Shown piece after piece: positions 33,164 through 43,107 of a stretch of 64,000 bases of DNA (the stretch's first letter is position 1; every line of letters begins with the position of its first letter). Origin of the DNA: Distichodus sexfasciatus (taxonomy: Eukaryota; Chordata; Actinopteri; Characiformes; Distichodontidae); assembly GCA_032718565.1 (NCBI GenBank), contig JAVGVS010000894.1, positions 1 through 64,000 of the forward strand. Direction: 5' to 3'. The notes beneath the pieces are model-generated. The model saw only the letters and a list, made by a program, of their open reading frames with translations. It was not told the origin of the DNA and did no database searches. The position numbers were made by a program, and so were the translations under genes.

Positions 33164-33870
33164 GATTCATTCATTCATTATCTAAATCGCTTAATCCCAG
33201 TCGGGGTCATGGGGACCCGAGCTTATCCTGAGATTTCGGGTGTGAGGTGGGGACCACATCGAACCCAGAACCTTCTTGCTGTAAAGATTGAGCCCAGAAC
33301 CTTCTTGCTATGTGGCGACCTGGGGATCAAACCCAGAACCTTCTTGCTGTGAGGATTATGCTCAGGACCTTCTTGCTATGAAAATCGAATCCAGAATCTT
33401 CTTGCTGTGAGGATCGAACCCTGAACATTCTTGCCGTGAGGAGACCTGGGGATCGAACCCAGAACCTTCTTGTTGTGAGGATCAAACCCAGAACCTTCTT
33501 GTTGTGAGGATCAAACCCAGAACATTCTTGCTGTGAGGATCGAGCCCAAAACATTCTTGCCGTGAGGAGACCTGGGGATCGAACCCAGAACCTTCTTGTT
33601 GTGAGGAGACTTGGGGATCAAATCCAGAATCTTGTTGCTGTGAGGAGATCTGGGGATCGAACCCAGAACCTTCTTGCTGTGAGGATCGAACCCAGAACAT
33701 TTTTGCTGTGAGGAGACCTGGGGTCAAACCCAGAACCTTCTTGTTGTGAGGAGACTTGGGGATCAAATCCAGAATCTTCTTGCTGTGACAAGATCTGGGG
33801 ATCGAACCCAGAACCTTCTTGCTGTGAGGATCGAACCCAGAACATTTTTGCCGTGAGGAGACCTGGGGAT
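33164..33870 (-). repeat. SINE-B whose B-box region expanded into a 29/39-bp array
   Basis: It begins as SINE-B ('CATTCATTATCTAAATCGCT', 'CGGGGTCATGGGGACCCGAG', then 'GGTGTGAGGTGGGG'). It then changes at about 33,255 to about 17-20 tandem copies of 'GATCGAACCCAGAACC' plus 'TTCTTGCTGTGAG', the stretch just after the SINE-B head. Alternate units carry an extra 'GAGACCTGGG'. On the minus strand at least seven units contain GWTCRANNC-type B boxes (plus strand GGATCGAAC at about 33,418, 33,451, 33,576, 33,657, 33,683, 33,797 and 33,827). Confidence 0.88.
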
Positions 33871-33960
33871 CAGTGGTACCTTTACCGGTCTGGAACTTGA
33901 ACCGACAACCTTCTGATCTCAGGCTCAACTCCCTAACTATTATCCTGCCAAACTGCCCCA
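33868..33960 (-). repeat. SINE-A head, minus strand
   Basis: 'AGTGGTACCTTTACCGGTCT', 'GAACTTGAACCGACAACC' and 'CAACTCCCTAACTATTATC' match the SINE-A head, with a B box (GGTTCAAGTTCC on the minus strand). It abuts the array described above. Confidence 0.82.
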
Positions 33961-34873
33961 AACGCTGCCACCATGCTTCTCATGCTGATTTTGGTGTGTT
34001 GGTGGTGGACGTTGCAGCATTGCGTCATTTGTTTCCATTTTTCTGCTGAGGGAAGGTTTTTTACTCTCCATTCGCTCTGCGTAATTAAACGGCTTTAGCG
34101 AAGAGCAGCTAAGTGGAACCCTTTTTCCCCATCTGGAATCCAGGTGCTATTAATCTCTCTCCCTCTCTCCCTCTCTCTCTCCTAAAGCTGTTCCCCAGCC
34201 CGAGTCTGTCCCGTCCAGGTGACCTCCCTCCCGGCAGATAAAAACAGCTTTAAATGGATTTTTTTGCCCCTCTCAACGTCATGGCACTTCTTTCCACCCT
34301 TTTCATCGGGGAAACGATTACACTCATTTCGCTGGAAGAGAACGAGGGCGAGCTATCTGGTTTCGTCTTTTAATCTGCGGTATTTTTAATGAATTCTCAG
34401 CTTCCTGCATCCTGTTTGGCTTTATTTTTATTAATCTTGTGCAACACAGACTGCCACTTTCCCCCTCTCCGCCAGCGCAGCCTGTAATTTGCTGTGAAAT
34501 GAATATGTTCTATTTTGATGTACGTCGTACGTTTTTTTGTTAATTAATGCTCGGCTACATTTAATTATAAATTCCGGGGCGAGGGAGGGAGGGAGGGAGG
34601 AAGGGGGAAAGTGGGGGGGTGTTTTGGCTTCTAAAGAGAATCCCATTTGTAGTAAGCTGCTCCTTAAAGGCCCCGAGTGAAGCGAGGAAATACGACTAAT
34701 TAACTCCCCTGCAACACAAACCCTCACTACACCGCCGCCCGAAAAAGACCTGCATTTATACATTTATTAAACTTCAACCACAAATACCAGACCAGTTTAA
34801 ACAGGTACTGTCGTGCAGTACCGTACCAGCAACAACCTTATCACTGACTAAAAAGCTATGCCTGAACCTGCAA
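33961..34873. other. No gene seen; element-free block with TAATTA-type words
   Basis: Apart from a CT run near 34,158-34,181 and a GGGA run near 34,585-34,600, no repeat was recognised. Homeodomain-core words occur (TTAATTAATG, CTAATTAACTC). The minus frame at 34,431-34,763 is not recognisable. Confidence 0.45.
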
Positions 34874-35005
34874 TAGAGAGAGAGAGAGAGAGAGGGTTAG
34901 AAAGAGAGAGAGAGAGAGAGAGAGGGAGAGAAAGAGAGGGAGAGAGAGAGAGAGGAGAGGGGAGAGAAAGAGGGAGGGAGAGAGAGAGAGAGGGAAGGAA
35001 GGGAT
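34874..35005. repeat. GA microsatellite
   Basis: About 130 bp of GA with GGGA and AAAGA interruptions. The plus-strand frame at 34,858-35,070 is an arginine/glutamate artefact. Confidence 0.95.
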
Positions 35006-35029
35006 TAAGTAACTATGTTTCTATCTTAA

Positions 35030-35612
35030 AGTGTGTGTGTGTGTGTGTGTGTAGGTATGTGTGTTTCTAGGAAAGTGTAAGCTTGTGAAAGTGTGTTTGT
35101 GTGTGTTTGTGAAAGTGTGTGTTTGTGAAAGTGTGTGTGTGTGTTTTGTGTGTCAGGAAAGTGTGTGTGTGTGTTTCAGAAAGTGTGTGTGTTTGTGTAG
35201 GTATGTGTGTGCTTGTGTTTGTGAAAGTGTGTGTGTGTGTGTTTGTGAAAGTGTGTGTGTTTGTGAAAGTGAGTGTGTTTGTGTCTGTGTGAGTGTGTGT
35301 TTGTGTGTGCATTTGTGTGTGTGTGTTTGTGTAGGTGTGTGTGTGTTTTCAGAAAGTGTGTGTTTGTGAAAGTGTGTGTGTGTTTCAGAAAGTGTGTGTT
35401 TAGAAAGTGTGTGTGTGTTTGTGTGTTTGTGTAGGTATGTGTGTGTTTGTGTGTGTTTGTGAGTGTGTGTTTCAGAGTGTGTGTGTGTTTGTGAAAGTGT
35501 GAGTGTGTTTTGTGTTCAGTGGGGAGGTGTGTGCATTTGTGTGTGTGAATTTGTGTAAGTGTGTATGCAGTGTTTCAGAGAGTGTGTCTGTGTGAGTGTG
35601 TCTGTGTTTTGT

Positions 35613-35656
<44 letters not shown>

Positions 35657-35751
35657 ATGTGTGTGTGTTTATGTGTTTTGTGTGTGTGTTGATTTGTGTA
35701 AAAGGCTTGTGTGTGGTAGTGTGTGTGTTTGTGTGTGTGTGTGTGTGTGTT

Positions 35752-35791
<40 letters not shown>

Positions 35792-35990
35792 CGTGTGTGT
35801 GTTTGTGTGTGTGTGCGCGTGTATGTGTTTGTGTGTGCGCGTTTGTGTGTAAAAGTGCTGATTTGTGTGTATGCTTTTGTGTGTGTGGTAGTGTGTATGC
35901 CAGGTGGGCTGCTGATGTGTGTGTGTGTGTGCATTCCAGGTGTGCATTTGCGTGGTGCTTATGTGTGTGTATGTCTGTGTGTGAGACCCT
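35030..35990. repeat. GT microsatellite, about 960 bp
   Basis: Almost continuous GT with GTTT, GAAAGT and GTAT interruptions, and a GC-rich portion (GCGCGCGTGTGCGTG) near 35,781-35,800. It generates long cysteine/valine frames on the plus strand and histidine/threonine frames on the minus strand, none of them genes. Alternating purine-pyrimidine sequence of this length has Z-DNA potential. Confidence 0.97.
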
Positions 35991-36283
35991 TTGGGAATTA
36001 CGAGAATGTCAACTTCATCTAAACAACCTGCTCCCCCAGCATGTCATTTTCCCATCACAACTCTGTAAATGTGGAGATTTTTCAAGCTGAACATTACTGC
36101 TTCCTGTTTCATTTCTTCATCATTTTTTGCTACAACATTTGGCCCGAACTGCAAATATCTACAAGTCGATTGTCTCCATTTACGAGATTTAATCAGATTT
36201 AGTCGTGCTAATCTTGGTGAGCAGGTGTACCTCTCAGCTCATGTGGTGTGTGTAATAGTAAAATCATCTGAATTTGCACACCC

Positions 36284-36314
<31 letters not shown>

Positions 36315-36449
36315 CGCCCATTGGCATTACTTACAGGGCAGGAGGAGGATGTAGGAGAGTCGCGTTCAACACTGGAGTCACGGCTGTAGGGAAACGAACT
36401 TTTTAAAAGCAAAAAAGACTATCTTGGAGCAATGGAGATGAATAAAGAC
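35991..36449. other. No gene seen; CA tract at about 36,283-36,313
   Basis: A short CA microsatellite lies within otherwise unclassified DNA. Confidence 0.55.
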
Positions 36450-36482
36450 ATGGAGAGAGAGAGAGAGAGAGAGATGAAGAAT

Positions 36483-36528
<46 letters not shown>

Positions 36529-36601
36529 ACAGAATGGAGAGCAGATTATGGAGATGATAAAGAGTATAAACAGGCAGGTGGGTAAATAGATAGAAAGAAA
36601 G

Positions 36602-36676
<75 letters not shown>

Positions 36677-36851
36677 GAAAAGGTAAAAAGGTAAAGTATA
36701 AAGATACAAAAAGAGCAGGTAGGATACATTGCATTCAACGGATTGACGGTATGAATGGATAGATAGCGAGACAGATAGAGAGAATACGAGACAACAGAAA
36801 GTATAAAACAGCGTAGAATGGAGGTAATAGAGTAAAAGTAAATAGATAGAT

Positions 36852-36882
<31 letters not shown>

Positions 36883-37460
36883 CTTTGAGAAAGAAAGAAA
36901 GTGTAAAAAGGTGAGGAATAAGGATAATAAAAAGGGCAGGTAGATGGATGGATGAATGGATGGATGCATTGAGGGATAAATGGATGAATGGACAGATGGA
37001 TGGATGAAGGGATGAGGGGATAGATAAGTGGGTGGGTGGGTGGAACAGGATGGGCTGATGGAGGAGGGAGGGATGGACGGATGGATCGATGGATGGGATG
37101 AAGGGATGAGGGGATAGATGGGTGGATGGACGGATGAATAGATAGAAGCAGGGATGGAGGGAGGGATGGACAGAGAGATGAATGGATGGAGGTATGGCAA
37201 AGTGGATAGATCGAATGAATAGATGGGTGGACAGCATGGAGAGATGGATGGATGAGTTGAAAGAAAGAATGTGTAAAACGGTAAGGTATACAGATAATAA
37301 AAAGAGCAGGTAGATAGATAGTTTACACAAGGGATGGCTGGATGGAGAAATGAATGAATGGATGGAGAAATGAATGAATGGATGGATAGATGGATGGATG
37401 GATGGATGGATGGACGGATGGATGGCCGAATGGACGGATGGATGGATGGATGGATGGAGG
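36450..37460. repeat. Compound microsatellite: GA, GATA, GAAA, GGAT
   Basis: GA lies at about 36,453-36,528, pure GATA at about 36,602-36,675, GAAA at about 36,854-36,905, and GGAT/GATG with scattered changes at about 36,940-37,460. The 355- and 364-codon minus-strand frames across the block read through as serine/isoleucine/histidine/proline repeats and are not genes. Confidence 0.96.
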
Positions 37461-38203
37461 GATGTTCCATTTATTAATGCTACCTCTACTACAAACCACA
37501 ATGTGAAAGACACACCAGCTCTACTCTGATGCCACAGTCTGGGCTGTAATCCTCTTCCAGGCCACTAGGGGCGATCTCACCCTCTTCTGGCTTCCTCTGT
37601 GGTGCGTTAGCCACAGCGTCTTCCGCCTGTGTCTAGTTTATTTAAGTTGCTTTGTCCCTTTTGGTCAGTTTTGCTCCACTGAGGGCTGTGTGTTAACTTT
37701 TACTGGGTTGATTTTGTGTAAGAAATTTTTACTTTCCGTTAACTATGTTCCATGCCAACTATACACCACTGAATGCTGTTGTATTGGTGTTTGATCGTTT
37801 ATGCTCTTTTATGTTTATGCTCTTCCTCAAATGTTAACTGTGGCTTTCACTGTGGAACTAGAAGTTGGAGGCCAATGATGGCAGTTAAAAGTTAATTAAG
37901 CGTTTGATTTCAAAAGTTTAATTTCAATTGAATTTTTCCTAATTGTACGAACAACATGGCAACTGCCATATGATTTAATAATTTAACTCTTTAATTAGCA
38001 ACCATTGTGCGTATATAACGTTAAACATGGAAATTTTCAAAATTCTTTGGGATTATTTATATTCATGTGGTTTTTGGTAATACTTTATATTACACATTCT
38101 ACATGACTTTTTTTATTTACTTGTGTAAAGATTTATTTACAGAAGCATATTTGATGATATTTGTATACTTTGTTATATTTATAGCTAAAAAGTATATTAT
38201 ATA
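37461..38203. other. No gene seen
   Basis: From about 37,520 to 37,740 the sequence ('GCCACTAGGGGCGATCTC', 'TTTATTTAAGTTGCTTTGTC') has the flavour of a retroelement segment similar to Repeat-D but could not be matched. The rest is AT-rich. Confidence 0.4.
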
Positions 38204-39659
38204 AACAGTGCCCTCCATAATTATTGGCACCACTGGTTAAGATGTGTTAAAAGCCTTAAAATAAATTCAGTTTTTATTGCAGAAGCATACTCTCATGCTG
38301 AAAATTTTAGAAAAATGGAACCTTCAACTCAAGTGAATTTTAAGGGGAAACAAAAATCCCTGACTAAGAAAGAATTATTTTTCATAAAATCACCTGTTCC
38401 ACAATTATTGGCACCCCTAACAATTCCTAGGAAATGAATGTAAAGTATTTCTGTCATTACTACAGTAGTTTACAAAGTTGATCAGAGTATCTAGGAACAT
38501 TTAATTAGTAATTCATCACTTCCTGTTTCCCTGGGGTATAAATATGACGTGACACAGAGGCCATTTCTCTTCTCTACTCTTCAACATGGGAAAGACAAAG
38601 GAACACACCATTCAAGTAAGGCAGATGTGTGTCGACCTTCACAAGTCAGGCAATGGCTACAAGAAAATAGCCACTCACCTGCATCTGCCCATATCTACTG
38701 TCAGAGGAATCATTAAGAGGTTTAAATCAACTGGAACAGTGGTAAACAAGCCTGGACGAGGACGCAAGGTTATTTTGCCACCACGCACAGTGAGGAGGGA
38801 GGTAAGAGAAATAAAAAGTTCTCCAAAGCTCACTGTTAAAGAATTGCAATAAATGGTAGCATCTTGGGGTCACAAAGTCTCCATAGCAACCATCAGGCGC
38901 TATCTACATGCCAACAAGCTGTTCGCGAGGCATGCACGGAAGAAACCTTTTCTCCCTCACAATCATAAACGCAAACATCTGGAGTTCGCTAAGCGGTACT
39001 GGGGCTTCAACTGGGACCATGTGCTTTGGTCAGATGAGACCAAGATAGAGCTTTTTGGCAACAAACACTCTAAGTGGGTCTGGCGGAACACAAAAGATGA
39101 GTCTGCAGAAAAGCACCTCAAGCCCACTGTGAAGTATGCGGGAGGATCGGTGATGCTGTGGGCCTGTTTCTCTTCCAGATGCTCTGGGAACCTTGTTAGG
39201 GTGCATGGCATCGTGAATGCTTTGAAATACCAGGGCATTTTAAATCAGAATCTGGTGGCCTCTGCCCGAAAACTGAAGATGGGTGCAGAGAAGACCCAGG
39301 TCGCTGGATGATTTAGAGAGATTGTGCAAAGAGGAATGGTGGAAGATCCCTCTTTCTGTATTCTCCCATCTTGTGAAACGTTATAGGAGAAGATTAGGTG
39401 CTGTTTTGTTGGCAAAAGGGGGTTGTACAAAGTATTAACATCAGAGGTGCTAATAATTGTGGAACACATGATTTGATGTAAAAGAATAATTTCTTAATGT
39501 GTGATTTTTTTCCCCACTGAATAAATGCACTTTAATTAAAGATTGGATTTTCCTCTTTTTTTCATTGTGGTCCTATATTATTTAGAAAAAAACTGAATTT
39601 ATTAGAAGCTAAAGAACACATCTTAACCAAGGGTGCCAATAATTACGGACGGCAGTCTA
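38204..39659 (+). mobile_element. Tc1-like transposon, internally deleted
   Basis: The left end reads CAGTGCCCTCCATAATTATT (from 38,206). The right end, as reverse complement, reads CTGCCGTCCGTAATTATTGG, so the two form imperfect terminal inverted repeats followed by GGCACC. A TA lies next to each end (38,202-38,203 and 39,658-39,659), the Tc1 target. A second inverted copy of subterminal sequence occurs at 38,400-38,420 and 39,445-39,460 (AATTATTGGCACC / GTGCTAATAATTGTGG). Total length is about 1.45 kb, slightly short for a full element because the transposase has lost part of its interior. It abuts the second hAT fragment. Confidence 0.92.
38586..39438 (+). pseudogene. Tc1-like transposase, stop plus internal deletion
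   Basis: The frame starts at 38,586 with MGKTKEHTIQVRQMCVDLHK and shows a paired-type helix-turn-helix region (about residues 20-50) and a GRGRK basic patch. It is stopped by TAA at 38,850-38,852, where one base change from CAA would explain the break, and continues in the same frame. The first catalytic aspartate is present in WSDETKIELFG (codon 39,033-39,035), followed by a GGSVMLWACFSS motif. After about 39,290 the frame breaks. The C-terminal end, in another frame (39,304-39,438), ends AKGGCTKY then stop. About 60 codons are missing between, including the second aspartate (DNDPKHT-type motif) and the final acidic residue (NPIE-type). The enzyme is dead. Confidence 0.93.
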
Positions 39660-39955
39660 GACAATGCTATGGCACGATACCACTTTTTAATGTCCGATAC
39701 CAATACTGTAAATTTGGATATCTACCGATACAATACAAATCCGTTAGTCTCTGAGTCGTTTTTAAACAGGAAACAGAAAATAATGCTTAAAAATGTCTAA
39801 ATACAGGACTGAGATTATTGTTATGCTTCAAGAAATAATTGATTTAAATACTGTTTTCCCAGATAAAACAATGTCATAATTACACACCCTTATGTACATG
39901 CTAATTTAATTATTAATAAAGTAATATCTCACAAATTATTTGTTTAAACACAGTT
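39660..39955 (+). mobile_element. hAT element copy 2, left end only
   Basis: 'CGATACCACTTTTTAATGTC' and 'CCGATACCAATACTG', then 'TGAGATTATTGTTATGCTT' and 'GATTTAAATACTGTTTTCCC', match 4,815-5,060 in order. The right half is missing. The left end is decayed and touches the Tc1 right end. Confidence 0.85.
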
Positions 39956-40289
39956 CAGTCATTTTGAGACCCCCCCTAAGCCTCCCAGAACAGAGATCGT
40001 GAGTGGGAACTGGTGGTGTTTGGGGAATTAAACAGTATAGTTGTGTGATTGCTTTTGGGGTTGGAGGATGGATGGACTGATGGATGGTGGGATGGATGGA
40101 CAGATGGACGTACTGCATATGTTTATGCACTGTTTTGTAAATGAGCAAATGAACAACACATCCAATTTATGCTTCTGCAAAAAATTTGAATTTGGGGGTT
40201 AATTTGAATTATTTGGATGAAGGAAAATTATTCTCATTTATAAGTTTTGTCTCTCTCTTTTTTAAAAACAAAAACCTGTGTTTGAACCT
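39956..40289. other. No gene seen; short GGAT run
   Basis: GGAT/GATG units lie at about 40,065-40,108. Nothing else was recognised. Confidence 0.5.
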
Positions 40290-41690
40290 GAAATCAGCTT
40301 CAGGAGCTCTGTCAGACGTCACCGCCCCCAAACCCTGTCTCACAAAGACTTGCATCAGGATTCCTGTCGCGCGACGAGGGTTACGCTGGATTTCGTACGA
40401 ACGTTTCCCTCCAGGCAAAAATCTAGTCGAATTTGAGCTGATCCGACATGTCAACACGCTTCAACAAAACAGTTTCTGTGGCAATGTAGGTGGATTTGCC
40501 AAACTCCGGAACGCGGGACAAATATGGTCTTTACCATTGAGTCGGTGTTGAAAATGATGTTTTATGTCATGGCATGAGGTAATATTTGTGCTTTGCTTAT
40601 TGAAAATGTGACTTCTGGGCCTACTCTTAGTGACAAACTCCTAAATGCTGCTTTGAGATGTTCAGTTCCACATAAATCTTGTGACAAAAAATAAAGGATT
40701 TTACTTGCCATAAGATGCATTGACTAGTGTTAAAGAGTAACATCATATGCAATGAAAATCACACAAACTCTAGTCGCATGTGTTCTATTCTGACATGTTA
40801 CCATGCTTCAAACAATTTCCGTCTCAATGTAGATGGAGTTGCCAAATTCCACCAGCACAAATATCCTGAAAATGATTGAAAATGCGTCTCTGACTTCTGG
40901 GCTCACTCTTAAAGTGACACTGTAGATCTTGCCTTTGACTCGTCAACAAGCTTCGACATTTCTGTGGGAATGTAGGTGGATTTGCCTTATTCCCGAATGG
41001 GATGTCGCACAAATATCATCTTCACCATTCAGTTGGTGTTGAAAATGATATTTTTATGTGATGGAATGAAATAATATTTGTGCTTTGCTTATGTAAAACT
41101 GTGTGTGACTTCTGGACCTACTCTTAATGTGACGTTTAACCCTTAAATAGAGTTTTAAGATGTTTAGTATCTTGCCTGTAACTTAATAAAATATAATATT
41201 TTACTTTTTATGTTCTACAAATGGTATAAGATGCACTCACTAGTGTTTCATAGTAAATATATATGATTGTTACCCTCCAGGTAAAAACATTTTTGCGGTG
41301 ATCTGACGTCACACTTCAACAAAACAATTTCGAACTCAATGTAGGTGGATTTGCCAAATTTCACCACTCTGAAAATGATGTTTTTGTCATTAGCTGAGGT
41401 AATATTTGTGCTTTACATACCAAAAATGTGTCTCTGACTTCTGGGCCTACTCTTAAAGTGACATGGTAGATCTTTAGCACCACACATACAGTATCTAGCC
41501 CGTGACTCGTCAACAAGCTTCGACAACATTTCTGTGGCAATGTATGTGGATTTGCCCAATTCCCGAATGCGATGTCGCACAAATATCGTCTTCACCATTC
41601 AGGTGGAGGAAAGTATTTTACTTTCCATATTCTATCAATGGTATAAGAAGCACCACCGGCTCTGATATGACATCATTGAAAGGTTAATAT
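40290..41690. repeat. Diverged tandem repetition, five blocks in roughly 500-bp super-units
   Basis: The phrase 'AATGTAGGTGGATTTGCC' (with small changes) recurs at about 40,482, 40,829, 40,970, 41,339 and 41,538, each followed by 'AAATATCGTCTTCACCATTC' or 'GAAAATGATGTTTT' and then 'CTTCTGGGCCTACTCTTA'. The pairs 40,829/40,970 and 41,339/41,538 look like one super-unit duplicated. No frame is conserved between units, so the unit is not coding. Confidence 0.8.
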
Positions 41691-41704
41691 CAGACTTCTG
41701 CGAT

Positions 41705-41850
41705 GTTGCGCAAATTCAGCCAATCCCCGAAAATTCATTACTACCATGCAATTTTGGTCAATTACCACAACTTTTTCCGCCATTTTTGGCCAATCATTGT
41801 TGTTTCCCGCAAAACGTTGAGCCATATGACAGCGAACTCGCTTGCTTGTA
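41705..41850 (+). repeat. Repeat-E copy 2
   Basis: 'CAAATTCAGCCAATCCCCG', 'GGCCAATCATTGTTGTTTCC', 'CGCAAAACGTTGAGCCATAT' and 'AGCGAACTCGCTTGCTTG' match 19,440-19,545. It lies directly after the diverged tandem blocks. Confidence 0.7.
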
Positions 41851-42956
41851 TATATTTGGTGTTATGGTGTTATTTACCTCTCACAGATGATGGTTTATTG
41901 AGGATAATTCACTTGTTTTTCATTAATAAATGCATTTTATAACTTTTTTTTTATGTACATTAGAAAGACCTAGATATAAAACACAACAGTTTTACATGAC
42001 ATGATTATTGATTATTTTAAATTCAAATTGACTGAACATTTCACATTGCACATATGTGAAATGAACCATTTTTTATTTTATATGTTGCTTACCCTTAGTA
42101 AACCAAGCACAAGAAGTTTCATACTGAAAAAATACTCTTTTCTTTTTAGAATTTTTCAATTTAAAACGGTTTAATTTGACCCGCAACATGACAGGAGGGT
42201 TAAATTCATTCCCGAAACCATAATAATCTTACCTGTGACTTATAAATCAAATACAATATTTTAATTTCCATCGTATAAGAAGCACCACTTTTATATAGCC
42301 TAAGTATGTGCGATTACCTATGAGAACAAATATTTGGTTTTTGGATGCTGTGGTTTGAGCAGTAATTTTTTTTTGGATCCCAAAACTTTCTGGACCCACA
42401 GTGATAACGTCCTCGTCCTTCCCCAAATCACCAGACACACTAATTGTGTGGGAGAAGTCTTCCCAATTATGCATACAAACCAGAACATATGCACACAGTT
42501 AGAATATTATTTCCCCTCCAATAAAAGAGAATCAATTTCTGTCGTATTCAAATATTCCTACAGGAGCCGCACCAAAGACTTTCCCCGCTGATAAAATGCA
42601 ATTCCATTTCACCTCGCGTTGAGAAAACGCGCTTGGTGGCCCTGCAAATGTGCCGTGCTTTGGGTTCGTGAATGTGAATTTGAGAGTTGGTTTTACTAAT
42701 GCATAAATGGGGTGATTGCTAGGAAATAGGGAAGCGTTCTGCCAACAACGCAATGCCACCGAGGTTTAATTCTTGGCTAGTTGGAAAAATGAATAAAATA
42801 AATTTAAAAAAAAATTGATCTCTTACGTGAACAGTGAGTTTAAACTTGTGTGTTGTTGTCTCTGTTTAAATGTAATATAGTAGTTCAGACTGAAAATTGT
42901 TATCAAATCATCAGTTGTTTACTTGTTTTTATTCATGTCAAGATAATGATGGTAAT
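41851..42956. other. No gene seen; element-free block at 42,390-42,770
   Basis: AT-rich DNA. The part at 42,390-42,770 carries octamer-like words (AATTATGCATAC, AATGCATAAATGG) and no recognisable element; conserved non-coding sequence is possible but untested. Confidence 0.4.
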
Positions 42957-43107
42957 TAAGGCCCCATACACACGTAGCCAGTTATTATTAAAAATTTATA
43001 TCTTTTTTTCTTCCGTTTTCAATAAATTCATACACATCAGCCCGTTTTTGAAAATATCTCTATACACATGAATCCAGATAAATACGCCTTCAAGAGCTGC
43101 GTAGAAC
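42957..43107 (+). repeat. Fragment of an unnamed short dispersed element
   Basis: 'GGCCCCATACACACGTAGCC', 'TCTTCCGTTTTCAATAAATTC' (split words) and 'CCCGTTTTTGAAAATATCTC' have the look of an inverted-repeat element frequent in fish. It ends where array 2 begins. Confidence 0.4.

Noticed and set aside
33327..33961. 159-codon minus frame with SGFDPQ-type repeats
   Set aside because: It is a translation of the SINE-B derived array; unit length variants of 29 and 39 bp change frame between units.
35059..36090. Cysteine/valine-rich plus frames and histidine/threonine-rich minus frames
   Set aside because: Translation of a GT microsatellite; not a secreted cysteine-rich protein.
36403..37513. 355- and 364-codon minus-strand frames
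   Set aside because: Both read through GATA, GAAA and GGAT microsatellites in two frames at once; the composition is purely repetitive.
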